Part shown: piece after piece, positions 53,375-62,581 of the stretch | Position numbering within the stretch: the first letter of the stretch is position 1 | Layout of the letters: each line of letters begins with the position of its first letter | Assembly: GCF_004348115.1 (NCBI RefSeq) | Contig: NZ_QPFB01000001.1 | Location: 3,674,028 to 3,738,027, forward strand | Direction: 5' to 3' | DNA: 64,000 bases | From: Stenotrophomonas sp. ATCM1_4 | GTDB taxonomy: Bacteria; Pseudomonadota; Gammaproteobacteria; Xanthomonadales; Xanthomonadaceae | Made by a program: the position numbers and the translations under genes | The notes under the pieces: generated by a model | The model's database searches: none | Told to the model about the DNA's origin: nothing | The model's input: only the letters and a program-made list of their open reading frames with translations

Positions 53375-53776
53375 TCAGGAGGCGCGGCGGGGCTGCAGCC
53401 GCAACAGCAGGTTCGCCAGCGGCGTCAGCGCGATGAGCATGCCCGCCACCACGCCACTGGTATTGGCCAGCGCATCGATCGGGTCGGCCATCCGGTTGTC
53501 GGTCAGCGCGCCCTGCGCCCATTCGATGCCCACGCCCATCAGCACCAGCCCCACGCCCGCCACCCACAAGGCGCGACGGGTGGCGAACACCTGCACCGCG
53601 CTGGCGGCCAACAGGAAATACGCCAGGAAGTGCTCGACCTTGTCGCTGTTCTGCGGCAGGTCCAGTGGCGGCGGCGGGATCAGGCACACCACGATCACCG
53701 CCAGCACCGCCGCCCCCCACAGCGACAGCCAGAACCGCGCATGCCGCAACGGCTTGATCGGGCTTACAGCCGCCAC
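53375..53776 (-). CDS. VanZ-like family membrane protein
   Basis: 133 aa with four predicted membrane helices. VanZ-type signatures: IPPPPLDLPQNSDKVEHFLAY, with the conserved Asp-Lys-x-x-His, and GIEWAQGALTDNRMADPIDALAN. The function of the family outside teicoplanin resistance is unknown. Its start overlaps the stop of the MidA-like gene by 13 bp, so it is co-transcribed. A 211-bp space separates it from the convergent hexosaminidase gene, with no hairpin seen. Confidence 0.86.
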   Translation of the reverse strand: MAAVSPIKPLRHARFWLSLWGAAVLAVIVVCLIPPPPLDLPQNSDKVEHFLAYFLLAASAVQVFATRRALWVAGVGLVLMGVGIEWAQGALTDNRMADPIDALANTSGVVAGMLIALTPLANLLLRLQPRRAS

Positions 53777-54948
53777 GTCAGGTCGCCCATCAGGAACGCG
53801 GCACTCATGTCCACGTCGCGGCTGAAGGCCATCACCTGGAAGCGCTCGCCCATCTCGGTCGGCAGGGTCAGCCGCTTGAGTTCCTCGCGCAGGCGCATGC
53901 GGCCCACGTCGTCGGTGCGCTCCTCCGCCGCTTCAAGCAGGCCGGTGATGCCGTTGCCGAGCAGGAAGCTGGCCTGGTTGCTGTAGCCGACCAGGTCGAA
54001 GCCGGCATGGGTGCCGGCCTCGGCCAACGCGGTGAAGTCCACCGAGGCGGTGATGTCCTGCAGGCCCGGCCACAGGAACACGTCGTTGTGCACGCGGTGG
54101 CGGTAGAAGGCGCGGATCGTGCCGTCGTCGCGGTCGTGCTGGTAGAACTCGCTGCGCGGGTAGCCGTAATCGACGAACAGCATCGCGCCGCGCTGCATGC
54201 CACCGGCCACCGCCTGGATCCAGTACGGCAGCTGCGGCAACACCTCCGAGCGGTAGCCGTGCGCGAACGGGCGCTCCAGGTAGTGCTCCAGGTGACGCAC
54301 CGCCGCAGCGGTCAGCGCATCGGCCGGCTTGGCACCGCGCACGAAGCGGCCCTCGCCGTCCAGCTCCACGGTTTCCTCGTAGATCTCGCCATCGCTGGCA
54401 AGGAAGCGCGGGGTCGGCAACGCGTCGATCACCTCGTTGGCGAACAGCACGCCGTCCCAGTCGTCGTCGAACGGGCGGTCCAGCCATTCCACCAGGGCGA
54501 ACACCGGCGGGATCAGCGCCTTCTCCAGGCGCTCGCGCTGGCGTTCGCGCAGGTCCGCGCTGGGTTCCAGGATGGCGTAGCGCTCCGGCAGCGCGTCCAG
54601 CTCCAGCAGGCGCTTGAGCAGGATCTCGGCGAACGCGCCGCTGCCGCCGCCCAACTCCAGCATCCGCGCCTGCGGCCCGAGCTGCTGCAGCACCGGGGCG
54701 ATCACGTTGGCGGTGGTGGCAGCGAACAACGGCCCCATTTCCGGCGAGGTAACGAAGTCACCGGAGGCACCGAACTTGCTCGCACCGGCGCTGTAGTATC
54801 CCCAGCCCGGGGCATACAGGGCCAGCTCCATGAACCGCGAGAACGGCACCGCGCCACCCTGGGCGCAGATGTCCGCGCGCAGGTGCGCGGCCAACTGCTC
54901 GCTGTGTTCAAGCGCTTCGGGTTCGGGCGTGGGCAGGTCGGAATGCAT
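53764..54948 (-). CDS. SAM-dependent methyltransferase, MidA/NDUFAF7 family
   Basis: About 394 aa from ATG 54948 (MHSDLPTPEP); an in-frame start further upstream at 55017 is possible. SAM site: RMLELGGGSGAFAEILL. Family segments: PFSRFMELALYAPGWGYY, GDFVTSPEMGPLF and the FANEVIDALP loop. The human homologue NDUFAF7 methylates an arginine of complex I during assembly; the bacterial substrate is not established. It is divergent from the pteridine reductase gene, with starts about 55 bp apart. Confidence 0.9.
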   Translation of the reverse strand: MHSDLPTPEPEALEHSEQLAAHLRADICAQGGAVPFSRFMELALYAPGWGYYSAGASKFGASGDFVTSPEMGPLFAATTANVIAPVLQQLGPQARMLELGGGSGAFAEILLKRLLELDALPERYAILEPSADLRERQRERLEKALIPPVFALVEWLDRPFDDDWDGVLFANEVIDALPTPRFLASDGEIYEETVELDGEGRFVRGAKPADALTAAAVRHLEHYLERPFAHGYRSEVLPQLPYWIQAVAGGMQRGAMLFVDYGYPRSEFYQHDRDDGTIRAFYRHRVHNDVFLWPGLQDITASVDFTALAEAGTHAGFDLVGYSNQASFLLGNGITGLLEAAEERTDDVGRMRLREELKRLTLPTEMGERFQVMAFSRDVDMSAAFLMGDLTWRL

Positions 54949-55002
54949 GGTGCGGCCGTTTACAGGGACAATGCACAGGATAGCCGAGTGAGGAAAATGC
55001 AG

Positions 55003-55740
55003 ATGACAGATTACCAACGGGTGGCCCTAGTCACCGGCAGCGCGCGCCGCATCGGCGCGGCCATCGCCCGCCACCTGCACGCCCACGGCTACCGCGTCGC
55101 CCTGCATGCGCATTCATCCACCGAAGAGATGCAGTCGCTGGCCTTCGACCTGGAAAGCGAACGACCCGGCAGCGTGCTGGCGGTGGAGGCCGACCTGCGT
55201 GACCCGGCCGCGCTGCCGGACATGCTCGAACAGGTGGTCAGCCATTTCGGCCAGCTCGATGCGCTGGTCAACAACGCCTCCAACTTCTTCCCCACCCCGT
55301 TCGGCCAGGTGCAGCCGTCGCAATGGGACGAGCTGCTGGCGGTCAACGCGCGCGCGCCGTTCTTCCTGGCCCAGGTGGCCGCCCCGCACCTGATCCGGCA
55401 GCGTGGCGCCATCGTCAACCTGACCGACCTGCATGCCACCCAGCCATTGCGCGACTACCCCGCCTACAGCATCGCCAAGGCGGCGCTGGAGATGGTCACC
55501 CGCTCGCTGGCGCTGGAACTGGCACCGCACGTACGGGTCAACGCCGTGGCCCCGGGTGCCATCCTGTGGCCGGAGGAAGGCAAGAGCGAGCTGGCCAAGC
55601 AGAAGCTGATGGAGCGCACGCCGCTGGGCCGCATCGGCACCCCGCACGAGATCGCCTCGGCGGTGCGCTGGCTGCTGGACGATGCCGGCTACATCACCGG
55701 CCAGACGTTGCGCCTGGATGGCGGGCGGACGTTGACGTAA
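55003..55740 (+). CDS. folM: Pteridine reductase, short-chain dehydrogenase (FolM-like)
   Basis: About 245 aa. ATG 55003 is preferred because AGGA lies 8 nt upstream; ATG 54997 is in the same frame. NADPH-type Rossmann motif TGSARRIGAAIA, NNASNFFPTPFG, the catalytic Tyr-Lys in YPAYSIAKAA and the C-terminal GQTLRLDGG. The arginine after TGSA is typical of pteridine reductases. It reduces dihydropterins or dihydrofolate. folK lies convergent just downstream, which supports a folate/pterin role. Confidence 0.87.
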   Translation: MTDYQRVALVTGSARRIGAAIARHLHAHGYRVALHAHSSTEEMQSLAFDLESERPGSVLAVEADLRDPAALPDMLEQVVSHFGQLDALVNNASNFFPTPFGQVQPSQWDELLAVNARAPFFLAQVAAPHLIRQRGAIVNLTDLHATQPLRDYPAYSIAKAALEMVTRSLALELAPHVRVNAVAPGAILWPEEGKSELAKQKLMERTPLGRIGTPHEIASAVRWLLDDAGYITGQTLRLDGGRTLT

Positions 55741-55841
55741 GCCAGCGATCAAGGCCGCGGCAAACCCGCCGCCCTCCCTTGGCAACAGCCGGGGAGGTAG
55801 CGCAAAGCCGCACGGAAGCGTTTGCGCTTCCCCGTGGGACC

Positions 55842-56333
55842 TCACTCCCCTTCCAGCGCCACCACATCGAAATCCTGCCCGAACTGCGGATGCTCGGCCC
55901 ACATCTGCGCCAAACTCAGCCCGCGCACCGGGTCGATGAATTCCGGCGCGATGTCGGCCAGCGGCTTGAGCACGAAGGCGTGCTTGAGCTCCGGGCGCGG
56001 GATGCGCAGGTGCTTGGGGCCCTCGACCACCAGGTCGCCGTAATACACCACGTCGATGTCCAGGGTACGGTCGCTGAAACGCGGGCCGGAACGGTCACGC
56101 CCGTGCGCGTCCTCCACCGCGTGCAGCCATTCGTCCAGGGCCAGCAGCGGCATGTCGGTTTCCAGCAGCACCGCGTTGTTGAGGAAGTCCGGGCCGTCGA
56201 AGCCCACCGCGGGGGTGCGGTAGGCCGGCGATACGCGCAGGGTGCCGAAACGTTCGCGCAGCACGTCCACGGCGGCCTTGAGGTAATGGCGTGGATTGAG
56301 GTTGCTGCCCAGGCTGAGGAGCACGGTGGTCAT
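55842..56333 (-). CDS. folK: 6-hydroxymethyl-7,8-dihydropterin pyrophosphokinase
   Basis: About 163 aa from ATG 56333 (MTTVLLSLGSNL). HPPK signatures: LLSLGSNLNPRHYL, PDFLNNAVLLET and the catalytic FSDRTLDIDVVYYGD with RIPRPELKHAFVL. It transfers pyrophosphate from ATP to the pterin in folate synthesis. Length matches the family (about 160 aa). It is a single gene, 119 bp downstream of the phosphorelay gene in the other direction of reading. Confidence 0.95.
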   Translation of the reverse strand: MTTVLLSLGSNLNPRHYLKAAVDVLRERFGTLRVSPAYRTPAVGFDGPDFLNNAVLLETDMPLLALDEWLHAVEDAHGRDRSGPRFSDRTLDIDVVYYGDLVVEGPKHLRIPRPELKHAFVLKPLADIAPEFIDPVRGLSLAQMWAEHPQFGQDFDVVALEGE

Positions 56334-56452
56334 CGGTGGCTTTGCCTGCGGGCCTGCCCGCACCGGTCAGGGCGGACCACGGCCCTGCATCAGGAGTGGG
56401 GGCGACAATGATAAGGCCAGCAGACGTCGGCCAGATGCGCGCCGGAGTGCTT

Positions 56453-57973
56453 TCAGTCGCTGCCCAGCGCATCGGCCACGGCACGGAACACCCGCTGCAT
56501 CTCCAGCGGCTTGGGCAGCACGTGCACGCTGATGCCCGACGGGGCCTGGCCGTCGGCAAATGCCGGGGCATTGGCGTCCTCCAGCACGATGGCCGGCCCG
56601 CGGTAGCCCATCGCCTGCATCTCGGCCAGCAGCTGCCCGGCCGACAGCAGCGGGATGCCGCTGTCGACCAGCACCACGTCGGGCAGGCCGGCTTCCTGCA
56701 GGTGCCGCATCGCGACCGCGCCATCGCTGGCCAGGCGCATGCGGTAGCCCTGGCTGGACAACGCATTGCCCAGCAGCGAGAGCCGGGTGGCCTCGTCATC
56801 GACCACCAGCAGGCGTTCGCCGCGGCCGGCGCGGATCGCCGGCACCTCGCCCTCGCCTTCGGCCAGCAGAGCATCGTGCATCGGCAGCAGCAGTTCGAAC
56901 GAGGTCCCCTCGCCCTTGCAGCTGTGCACGCGGATATGCCCGCCAACGCTCTCGATGATGCGCCGGCATGACACCAGCCCCAGCCCGGTACCGTTGGCCT
57001 TGGTGGTGAAGAACGGGCTGAACAGACGCGCCTGGGTCGCCTCGTCCATGCCGATGCCTTCATCGCTGACGCGGATGCGCACGCACTCCTCCTGGCCCTG
57101 GCCACCGCGTTCGGCGACCAGGCTCAGGCGCCCGCCGTCGGGCATCGCCTGGATGGCGTTCAACGCCAGGTTGAGCAGCACCTGCTGCAGCTCGGTGTAA
57201 TTGGCCTCGATGGCCATGCGGTCATCGGAGACCTCCAGGTGCAGGTCCACGTTGCGCGGCAGGCTGCTCTTGAGCAGCATGCCGACCGCCTGGAACAACC
57301 GCTGCAGCACGATGCGCTCGCTGGGCTGGCGCGAACCGCGCACGAAGGACAGCATCGACTCGACCATCTCGTGGCCACGCCGGCCGCACTCGGCGATCAC
57401 GTCGGCCAGGCGCACGATCTTGGGATCGTCGCTGCGCTCGCGGATCAGGTCCGGCACGATCAGCAGCGGCTGCAGGATGTTGCGCAGGTCGTGGCTGAGA
57501 CCGGCGGCCAGCAGCGCCAGGCTCTCCAGGCGCTGCGAACGCATCAGCTCGTCCTCCACCCGGGCGCGCTCGATCTCGCTGCGCGCCTCGCGGATGGCCC
57601 GCGCCACGGCCGGCGGCAGGCGTGCCGGCAGGTGCTTGATGATGTAGTCGTTGGCGCCCTTGCGCAGCGCCTCCACCGCGGTCTCCTCGCCCATGGTGCC
57701 GGAGACGAAGATGAAGGGAACCTTCGGGTGCAGCTCGCGCAGTATCTGCAGCGCCTGGTAGCCGGAGAATCCGGGCATGCTCAGGTCCGAGAGCACGATG
57801 TCGGGCATGTACTCGGTCAGGGCGCGGCGCAGCCCGACCTCGTTGTCGACCCGCTCGAATTCGGCCTGCAGGCCGGCGTCGAGCAACTGGTCACTGACCA
57901 GCTCGGCATCTTCGGGCGAATCCTCCACCAGCAGGATCCGCAACCGCCCCAGTGGTGCTCCCTTGTTAGGCAT
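56453..57973 (-). CDS. Hybrid response regulator / histidine kinase (REC-HK-REC)
   Basis: 506 aa. The first receiver (residues 10-130) has VEDSPED and phospho-site Asp63 in IVLSDLSMPG. A short helix leads to the kinase with His161 in GLSHDLRNILQP and an HATPase (NLALNAIQAMPDGG, FSPFFTTKANGTGLGL). A second receiver (about 385-506) has VVDDEATR and VLVDSGIPLL. There is no membrane segment. It probably receives phosphate from the sensor encoded two genes upstream via the single-domain regulator, or acts in parallel. The output is unknown. Confidence 0.93.
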   Translation of the reverse strand: MPNKGAPLGRLRILLVEDSPEDAELVSDQLLDAGLQAEFERVDNEVGLRRALTEYMPDIVLSDLSMPGFSGYQALQILRELHPKVPFIFVSGTMGEETAVEALRKGANDYIIKHLPARLPPAVARAIREARSEIERARVEDELMRSQRLESLALLAAGLSHDLRNILQPLLIVPDLIRERSDDPKIVRLADVIAECGRRGHEMVESMLSFVRGSRQPSERIVLQRLFQAVGMLLKSSLPRNVDLHLEVSDDRMAIEANYTELQQVLLNLALNAIQAMPDGGRLSLVAERGGQGQEECVRIRVSDEGIGMDEATQARLFSPFFTTKANGTGLGLVSCRRIIESVGGHIRVHSCKGEGTSFELLLPMHDALLAEGEGEVPAIRAGRGERLLVVDDEATRLSLLGNALSSQGYRMRLASDGAVAMRHLQEAGLPDVVLVDSGIPLLSAGQLLAEMQAMGYRGPAIVLEDANAPAFADGQAPSGISVHVLPKPLEMQRVFRAVADALGSD

Positions 57974-57979
57974 GCACGC

Positions 57980-58420
57980 TCACTCGCCTTCCGGTGCCTG
58001 GTTGATGACCGCCCAGAACGTGCCGATCGTCTTGACCGCGTTGAAGAACTGGTCAATGTCCACCGGCTTGACCACGTACGCATTCACGCCCAGGTCCCAG
58101 CTGCGTGCCAGGTCGCTTTCCTCGCGCGAGGAGGACAGGATCACCACCGGCAGGCGCTTGAGCTCCTCCTCGGCACGGATGCGCTGCAGGACCTCCAGCC
58201 CGTCCATGCGCGGCATCTTGATGTCCAGCAGCAGGACCGCCGGCAGCCCTTCCTCGCGGTCGGCGTAGGCCCCGCGGCGCAGCAGGAAGTCCAGCGCTTC
58301 CACGCCGTCCTCGCAGTGCACGATCGGGTTGGCCAGGCGCGCCTCGCGCAGGGCGTCGATCGCCATTTCGGCGTCAGCCGCGCTGTCTTCGGCGATCAGG
58401 ATGGTGCGCAACGTGGTCAT
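57980..58420 (-). CDS. Single-domain response regulator (Rcp1-like)
   Basis: 146 aa, receiver only. It has AEDSAADAE, phospho-site Asp66 in VLLLDIKMPRMDG, the switch VVILSSSREESD and Lys in YVVKPVDIDQFF. The long insertion between beta-2 and Asp66 (LLRRGAYADREEGLP) is typical of Rcp1-type regulators paired with phytochrome-like kinases. There is no output domain, so it is a phosphotransfer or protein-contact relay. It overlaps the kinase gene by 4 bp and precedes the hybrid gene by 6 bp. Confidence 0.94.
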   Translation of the reverse strand: MTTLRTILIAEDSAADAEMAIDALREARLANPIVHCEDGVEALDFLLRRGAYADREEGLPAVLLLDIKMPRMDGLEVLQRIRAEEELKRLPVVILSSSREESDLARSWDLGVNAYVVKPVDIDQFFNAVKTIGTFWAVINQAPEGE

Positions 58421-60234
58421 GCCGGGAGATCCTTGTGGTGTGCGTCGTTGAACGGGGGAATGATGAAGCTGAAGGTGGCCCCCTTGTCCACCTGTGCCTC
58501 GGCCCAGATGCGCCCGCCATGGCGGGTCAGCACCCGTCGCACGCTGGCCAGGCCGATGCCGGTGCCGGCGTACTCGGAGGCCTTGTGCAGGCGCTGGAAC
58601 ACCCCGAACAGCTTGGAGGCGTACTGCATGTCGAAACCGGCACCGTTGTCGGTGACGCTGAACTGCTGGCTGCCGTCGGGCAACTGCCGCGCCGACACCT
58701 CGATCACCGCCTTCTCGCGCCCGGCGCTGTACTTGATCGCGTTGCCCAGCAGGTTCAGCCACACCTGCCGCATCATGTTCTCGTCGGCCACCAGCACCGG
58801 CAGCGTGCCGATGTGCCACTCCACCTCGCGCGGCGTGCCGTCGGCACCGGCCTCAGCGCGCAGGTTGGAATCCAGCAGCGCGCGGGTGTCGGCCACCAGC
58901 GACTGCATGTCCACCGGCTGCAGGCGCATGGCGCCACGCCCCAGCCGCGAATAGACCAGCAGGTCGTCGATCAACGCCGCCATCCGCTGCGCCGAGCTGC
59001 CGATCACGTCCAGGTAATGCTGCGCCTTCTCATCGGCGCCCTCGCCCAGGTGCCGGCGCAGCTTGTCCGAGAACCCGGCCACGTGGCGCAGCGGCGCGCG
59101 CAGGTCGTGCGAGACCGAGTAGCTGAAGGCCTCCAGCTCGCGGTTGACGTCGGCCATCTGCTCGACCTTGCCTTCCAGCTGCCGGTTCAGCTCTTCCACC
59201 CGCACCTGCACCGCGCGCTGCAGGGTGATGTCGCTGATGGTCATCAGCACCACGTCGTCGTTGGCATCGGGCAGCGACATGCGCCGCGCATTGATCAGCA
59301 TGGTGCGGGCCAGGCCGTCCACGCCCTGCTGCTGGTGCTCGTAGTCCCACAGCTCGCGCCCGCGCAGCAGCACGTCGGCCAGGCGCTGGCGCACGAGGGG
59401 ATCCTCCCAGGCACCATCGCCGATCTCCTGCAGCGGACGCTGGTTCACGTCCTGGCCATCGACCCCGTACAACTCGGCGAAGGCGTTGTTGTGCAGCACG
59501 ATGCGCAGCTTCTCGTCGAGCAGCACGATGGGCTCGCGCACGGTCTGCAGCACCGAGTTGGCGCGGGCGGTGGACTTGCTCAGGCGCAACTCGGCATCGG
59601 CACGGCTGCCGATCTGCCGGTTCAGCAGCCACAGCACCAGTGCCAGCAACAGCAACTGCACCACCAGCGCGCTCCAGCTCACCAGCGAGGACATCCGCTG
59701 CTGGCGCCGCGCCTGCAGGCCGCGCTCGGCCAGCAGCGCCTCTTCGTGCTGCTGCAGCTCGACCACCATGTCGCGGATCGGGTACTCGAAGGTCATCTGC
59801 TCGATCAGCTCGCGCTGGCGCGGCGAATCGGTGCTGACGGCGATCTCCTTGGCCAGCGCCATGCGCCGCTCCAGCATCGACTCCATCTTGCCGATGCGGA
59901 CCAGTTGCTCGGGGCTGTCGCTGACCAGCCCGGCGAGCTCGCGCAGGTTGTCGGTCACCCGGTCGGCCTGGTCCATGCGCTGCTGCAGCGCCGGCGAGTC
60001 GATGCCCTTGGACAGCGTCAACGCCGCCGACTCGACGTCGCGGATGTCGGCCTGCAGGTTGTACAACCGCGCCCCCACCGCGTGGGTGTGCGCCACCCAG
60101 TTGGCCGACTCCACGCTCTGGGTGGACAGCCGCTGCAGGGTCAGCGCCGGGACGATGATGATCAACAGCGCAGCCAAGGCCAGCCCCATCAGGCGCCAGC
60201 GGCTCCACCCATCGTCGCTCAATCCCAGTGCCAT
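58417..60234 (-). CDS. Sensor histidine kinase with CHASE3 and PAS domains
   Basis: About 605 aa from ATG 60234; an in-frame start at 60285 is the alternative. It has a membrane helix (about 13-33), a CHASE3-like helical extracytoplasmic domain (about 40-185, ANWVAHTHAVGARLYNLQAD), a second helix (about 190-212), a PAS domain (about 230-345, VREPIVLLDEKLRIVLHN), His376 in YSVSHDLRAPLRHV and an HATPase with NLLGNAIKYS and GTGIGLASVRRVL. The DHp/HATPase pair is of phytochrome-kinase type, consistent with the Rcp1-like partner. The signal is unknown. Confidence 0.93.
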   Translation of the reverse strand: MALGLSDDGWSRWRLMGLALAALLIIIVPALTLQRLSTQSVESANWVAHTHAVGARLYNLQADIRDVESAALTLSKGIDSPALQQRMDQADRVTDNLRELAGLVSDSPEQLVRIGKMESMLERRMALAKEIAVSTDSPRQRELIEQMTFEYPIRDMVVELQQHEEALLAERGLQARRQQRMSSLVSWSALVVQLLLLALVLWLLNRQIGSRADAELRLSKSTARANSVLQTVREPIVLLDEKLRIVLHNNAFAELYGVDGQDVNQRPLQEIGDGAWEDPLVRQRLADVLLRGRELWDYEHQQQGVDGLARTMLINARRMSLPDANDDVVLMTISDITLQRAVQVRVEELNRQLEGKVEQMADVNRELEAFSYSVSHDLRAPLRHVAGFSDKLRRHLGEGADEKAQHYLDVIGSSAQRMAALIDDLLVYSRLGRGAMRLQPVDMQSLVADTRALLDSNLRAEAGADGTPREVEWHIGTLPVLVADENMMRQVWLNLLGNAIKYSAGREKAVIEVSARQLPDGSQQFSVTDNGAGFDMQYASKLFGVFQRLHKASEYAGTGIGLASVRRVLTRHGGRIWAEAQVDKGATFSFIIPPFNDAHHKDLPA

Positions 60235-60413
60235 CCCGTTTCCTTCGTCACGCGTGGACGCCCCCTGCGTCACACCAGCCGCCATCGACGGCAGTTTCCG
60301 TCAATCGGCAGAAACCGCGGCCGTATCCAGGCGTTTGCCTGACAGGCGCCAAGGATTGCATGAAACCTGCGGGGAGTGAACGCCTCGCGTCCTCCTCCCC
60401 GCCGTGCTCCGGT

Positions 60414-61322
60414 TCAGCCGTCGCTGCGCTTGATCGCGTGACCACCGAACTCGTTGCGCATGGCCGCCAGCATGCGGTCGGTGAACGAGTTGTCCTCGCG
60501 CGAACGCAGCCGTTCCAGCAGCGACAGGGTGATCACCGGTGCCGGCACGTCGAGGTCGATGGCCTCGCTGACCGTCCAGCGCCCTTCGCCGGAATCCTCC
60601 ACGTAGGGCGCGATGCCATCCAGCGCCGGGTTCTGGCGCAGCGCATCGGCGCTGAGGTCCAGCAGCCAGGACCGCACCACGCTGCCATGCCGCCAGACCT
60701 CGGCGATCTGCGCCAGGTCCAGCGCGAACTCGGCCTTCTTCTCCAGCAGCGCGAAGCCTTCGGCGTAGGCCTGCATCATTCCGTACTCGATGCCGTTGTG
60801 GACCATCTTGCTGAAGTGGCCCGCCCCGACCGGCCCGACATGGGCCCAGCCACGGTCCGCGGCCGGCGCCAGCGCCTGGAACAGCGGCGACAACCCCGAC
60901 ACCACCGCCTGCTCGCCACCGATCATCAGGCAGTAGCCCTCCTGCAGCCCCCACACCCCGCCGCTGGTGCCGCAGTCGACGAAGTCCACCTGGTGCGCTG
61001 CGCAACGCCCGGCCCGCTGCTGCGATTCCCGGTACCAGGAGTTGCCGCCGTCGACCACCACGTCGCCCGGCGACAGCAACGGCAACAACGCCTCCAGCGT
61101 CGCGTCCACTACCTTGGACGGCACCATCAGCCACAGCACCCGCGGTGCCGGCAGGGCCTGCACCAGCGCCTGCAGCGAGGCGACCACCGCCACGCCCTTG
61201 GCGCCCACCTGCGCCCTGGCCTGCTCGCCCGGATCGAAGCCGGTGACGCGGATGCCGCCGCCCTGCAGTCGCTGCGCCATGTTGGCGCCCATCCGGCCCA
61301 GTCCGATCATGCCCAGTTCCAT
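60414..61322 (-). CDS. gnd: 6-phosphogluconate dehydrogenase, decarboxylating (short form)
   Basis: 302 aa. The short tetrameric type lacks the C-terminal extension of the 470-aa enzyme. Motifs: MIGLGRMGANMAQRL, VVDGGNSWYRES, CGTSGGVWGL and HVGPVGAGHFSKMVHNGIEY, with the catalytic Lys. It converts 6-phosphogluconate to ribulose-5-phosphate with NAD(P)H formation. It overlaps the preceding gene by 16 bp. The NAD-type dinucleotide loop (FDPGEQARAQ, acidic end after strand 2) suggests NAD preference (inference). Confidence 0.92.
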   Translation of the reverse strand: MELGMIGLGRMGANMAQRLQGGGIRVTGFDPGEQARAQVGAKGVAVVASLQALVQALPAPRVLWLMVPSKVVDATLEALLPLLSPGDVVVDGGNSWYRESQQRAGRCAAHQVDFVDCGTSGGVWGLQEGYCLMIGGEQAVVSGLSPLFQALAPAADRGWAHVGPVGAGHFSKMVHNGIEYGMMQAYAEGFALLEKKAEFALDLAQIAEVWRHGSVVRSWLLDLSADALRQNPALDGIAPYVEDSGEGRWTVSEAIDLDVPAPVITLSLLERLRSREDNSFTDRMLAAMRNEFGGHAIKRSDG

Positions 61323-62581
61323 TTCTCACCTCGGGTTGTGTTGAAGGAAATTCCGTCCGCACACGCCCGCAGGCGCGCTTCGATCCAGCGCCGGTACAGG
61401 GTGGTGTGCAGGTTGTGCAGCGTCAGCTCGATGCTGAAGGGGGTGCGCGGGTTGCGGTCGAGCAGGCGGGCGATGTGGTAGCCCAGCGGGCGCACGCCCC
61501 TGGGATGCACGTACAGCATCAAGCCGCCATACACCGGGTCGCCCATCAGCGCGTCGATGCGCGCCAGCAGCACCTGCTGCTCCGCCGGCAGCGCGGCCCG
61601 CAGCGTCGCATCGCGCTCGTGCAGAAGGCGTTCGAAGCGGCGCCGGCCATGCCCCGGCATCTGCCGCGCCAGCTCCCATATCCGCGCGTTGAGCGCGTCG
61701 TAGTGCGCGAAGCCGCCATGCCGGGCCAACGCCTGGGCGGCGGCCTCGCTGACGTCGGTGATCACGAAGTTCTCGGCCTGGTTGTTGATGTCATCCAGGT
61801 AGCGCTTGTCGTAGACGTGGCTGATGTAGCCCGGCAGGCCCATGAACGCCTGCCGCCCCATCGCCGCGGTGCGGACCGCTTTGCCATCGGCGAAAAACTC
61901 GCCGGCGTTGCTGCCCAGCAGGATGCTCTGCGTATCGTGCAGGGTCAGGAAGGTGCCGATGGACAACTCCCCGGCACTGAACTCCGCATCGAACGCCGCA
62001 TCGCCATACAGCTCGCGCTGGGCGGCGAGCTGGGCGACCTGCCGGCCCACCCCGCACTCGGAGCGCACCCGACCGCTGTAGAAGGCCTCCAGCGCCCGGC
62101 TGTTGCTGCCGCTCGGCGCATAGCCACGGCCAAAGCTGCGGAAGCGCTGCCAGCCCTGCGCACCCGCGCCGCGCGCGCCGAAGCCGATCCAGCCCAGCTG
62201 CAACGCCGAGAACCGGTAACCGGGGTTGTCCTGCAGGCGACGGGCCGCCGCGCGCGTGGCATCGCCCAGCCGGAACGCATAGGCGCACACGCTGGCCTGC
62301 TGTTGCAGCAGGGCTTCGGCCATCTGCTCGCGCTGCGTGGCATCGAAACCCTCGGGCACCTGCACGCGCAGATCACCCCTGGCCTGCGCCTGCTGCAGCG
62401 AGGCGCGCTGGCAGGGCTGCCCGGCATTGACCGTGACCCCCTGCTGCGCGCCCGATTCAATCTGCCACCCCAGCTCGCGCAGCAGCCGCATCGCGCAGCC
62501 GTCGGCGGCCTGCGCCGTGGATGCCAACACCCACATCAACGCAGCGCCGACGCGAACCATCGCGTGCCGGCGCCACGTCAC
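61307..62581 (-). CDS. Secreted protein of unknown function (424 aa)
   Basis: 424 aa from GTG 62581, which overlaps the preceding stop (GTGA); an internal ATG at 62560 is possible. The signal peptide ends near AQAAD. The mature protein is helical, with QLGWIGFGARGAGAQGW, LTLHDTQSILLGSNA and a C-terminal ELTLHNLHTTLYRRWIEA. It slightly recalls DUF1615, but I cannot establish this. No catalytic motif is evident. It is coupled to a lipoprotein gene upstream and overlaps gnd downstream. It is probably a periplasmic protein. Confidence 0.75.
   Translation of the reverse strand: MTWRRHAMVRVGAALMWVLASTAQAADGCAMRLLRELGWQIESGAQQGVTVNAGQPCQRASLQQAQARGDLRVQVPEGFDATQREQMAEALLQQQASVCAYAFRLGDATRAAARRLQDNPGYRFSALQLGWIGFGARGAGAQGWQRFRSFGRGYAPSGSNSRALEAFYSGRVRSECGVGRQVAQLAAQRELYGDAAFDAEFSAGELSIGTFLTLHDTQSILLGSNAGEFFADGKAVRTAAMGRQAFMGLPGYISHVYDKRYLDDINNQAENFVITDVSEAAAQALARHGGFAHYDALNARIWELARQMPGHGRRRFERLLHERDATLRAALPAEQQVLLARIDALMGDPVYGGLMLYVHPRGVRPLGYHIARLLDRNPRTPFSIELTLHNLHTTLYRRWIEARLRACADGISFNTTRGEKWNWA

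Noticed and set aside
53335..53412. Repeated TGCAGCCGCAAC near 53350 and 53393
   Set aside because: It is a single 12-base coincidence, one copy being inside the vanZ-like gene, with no further structure.
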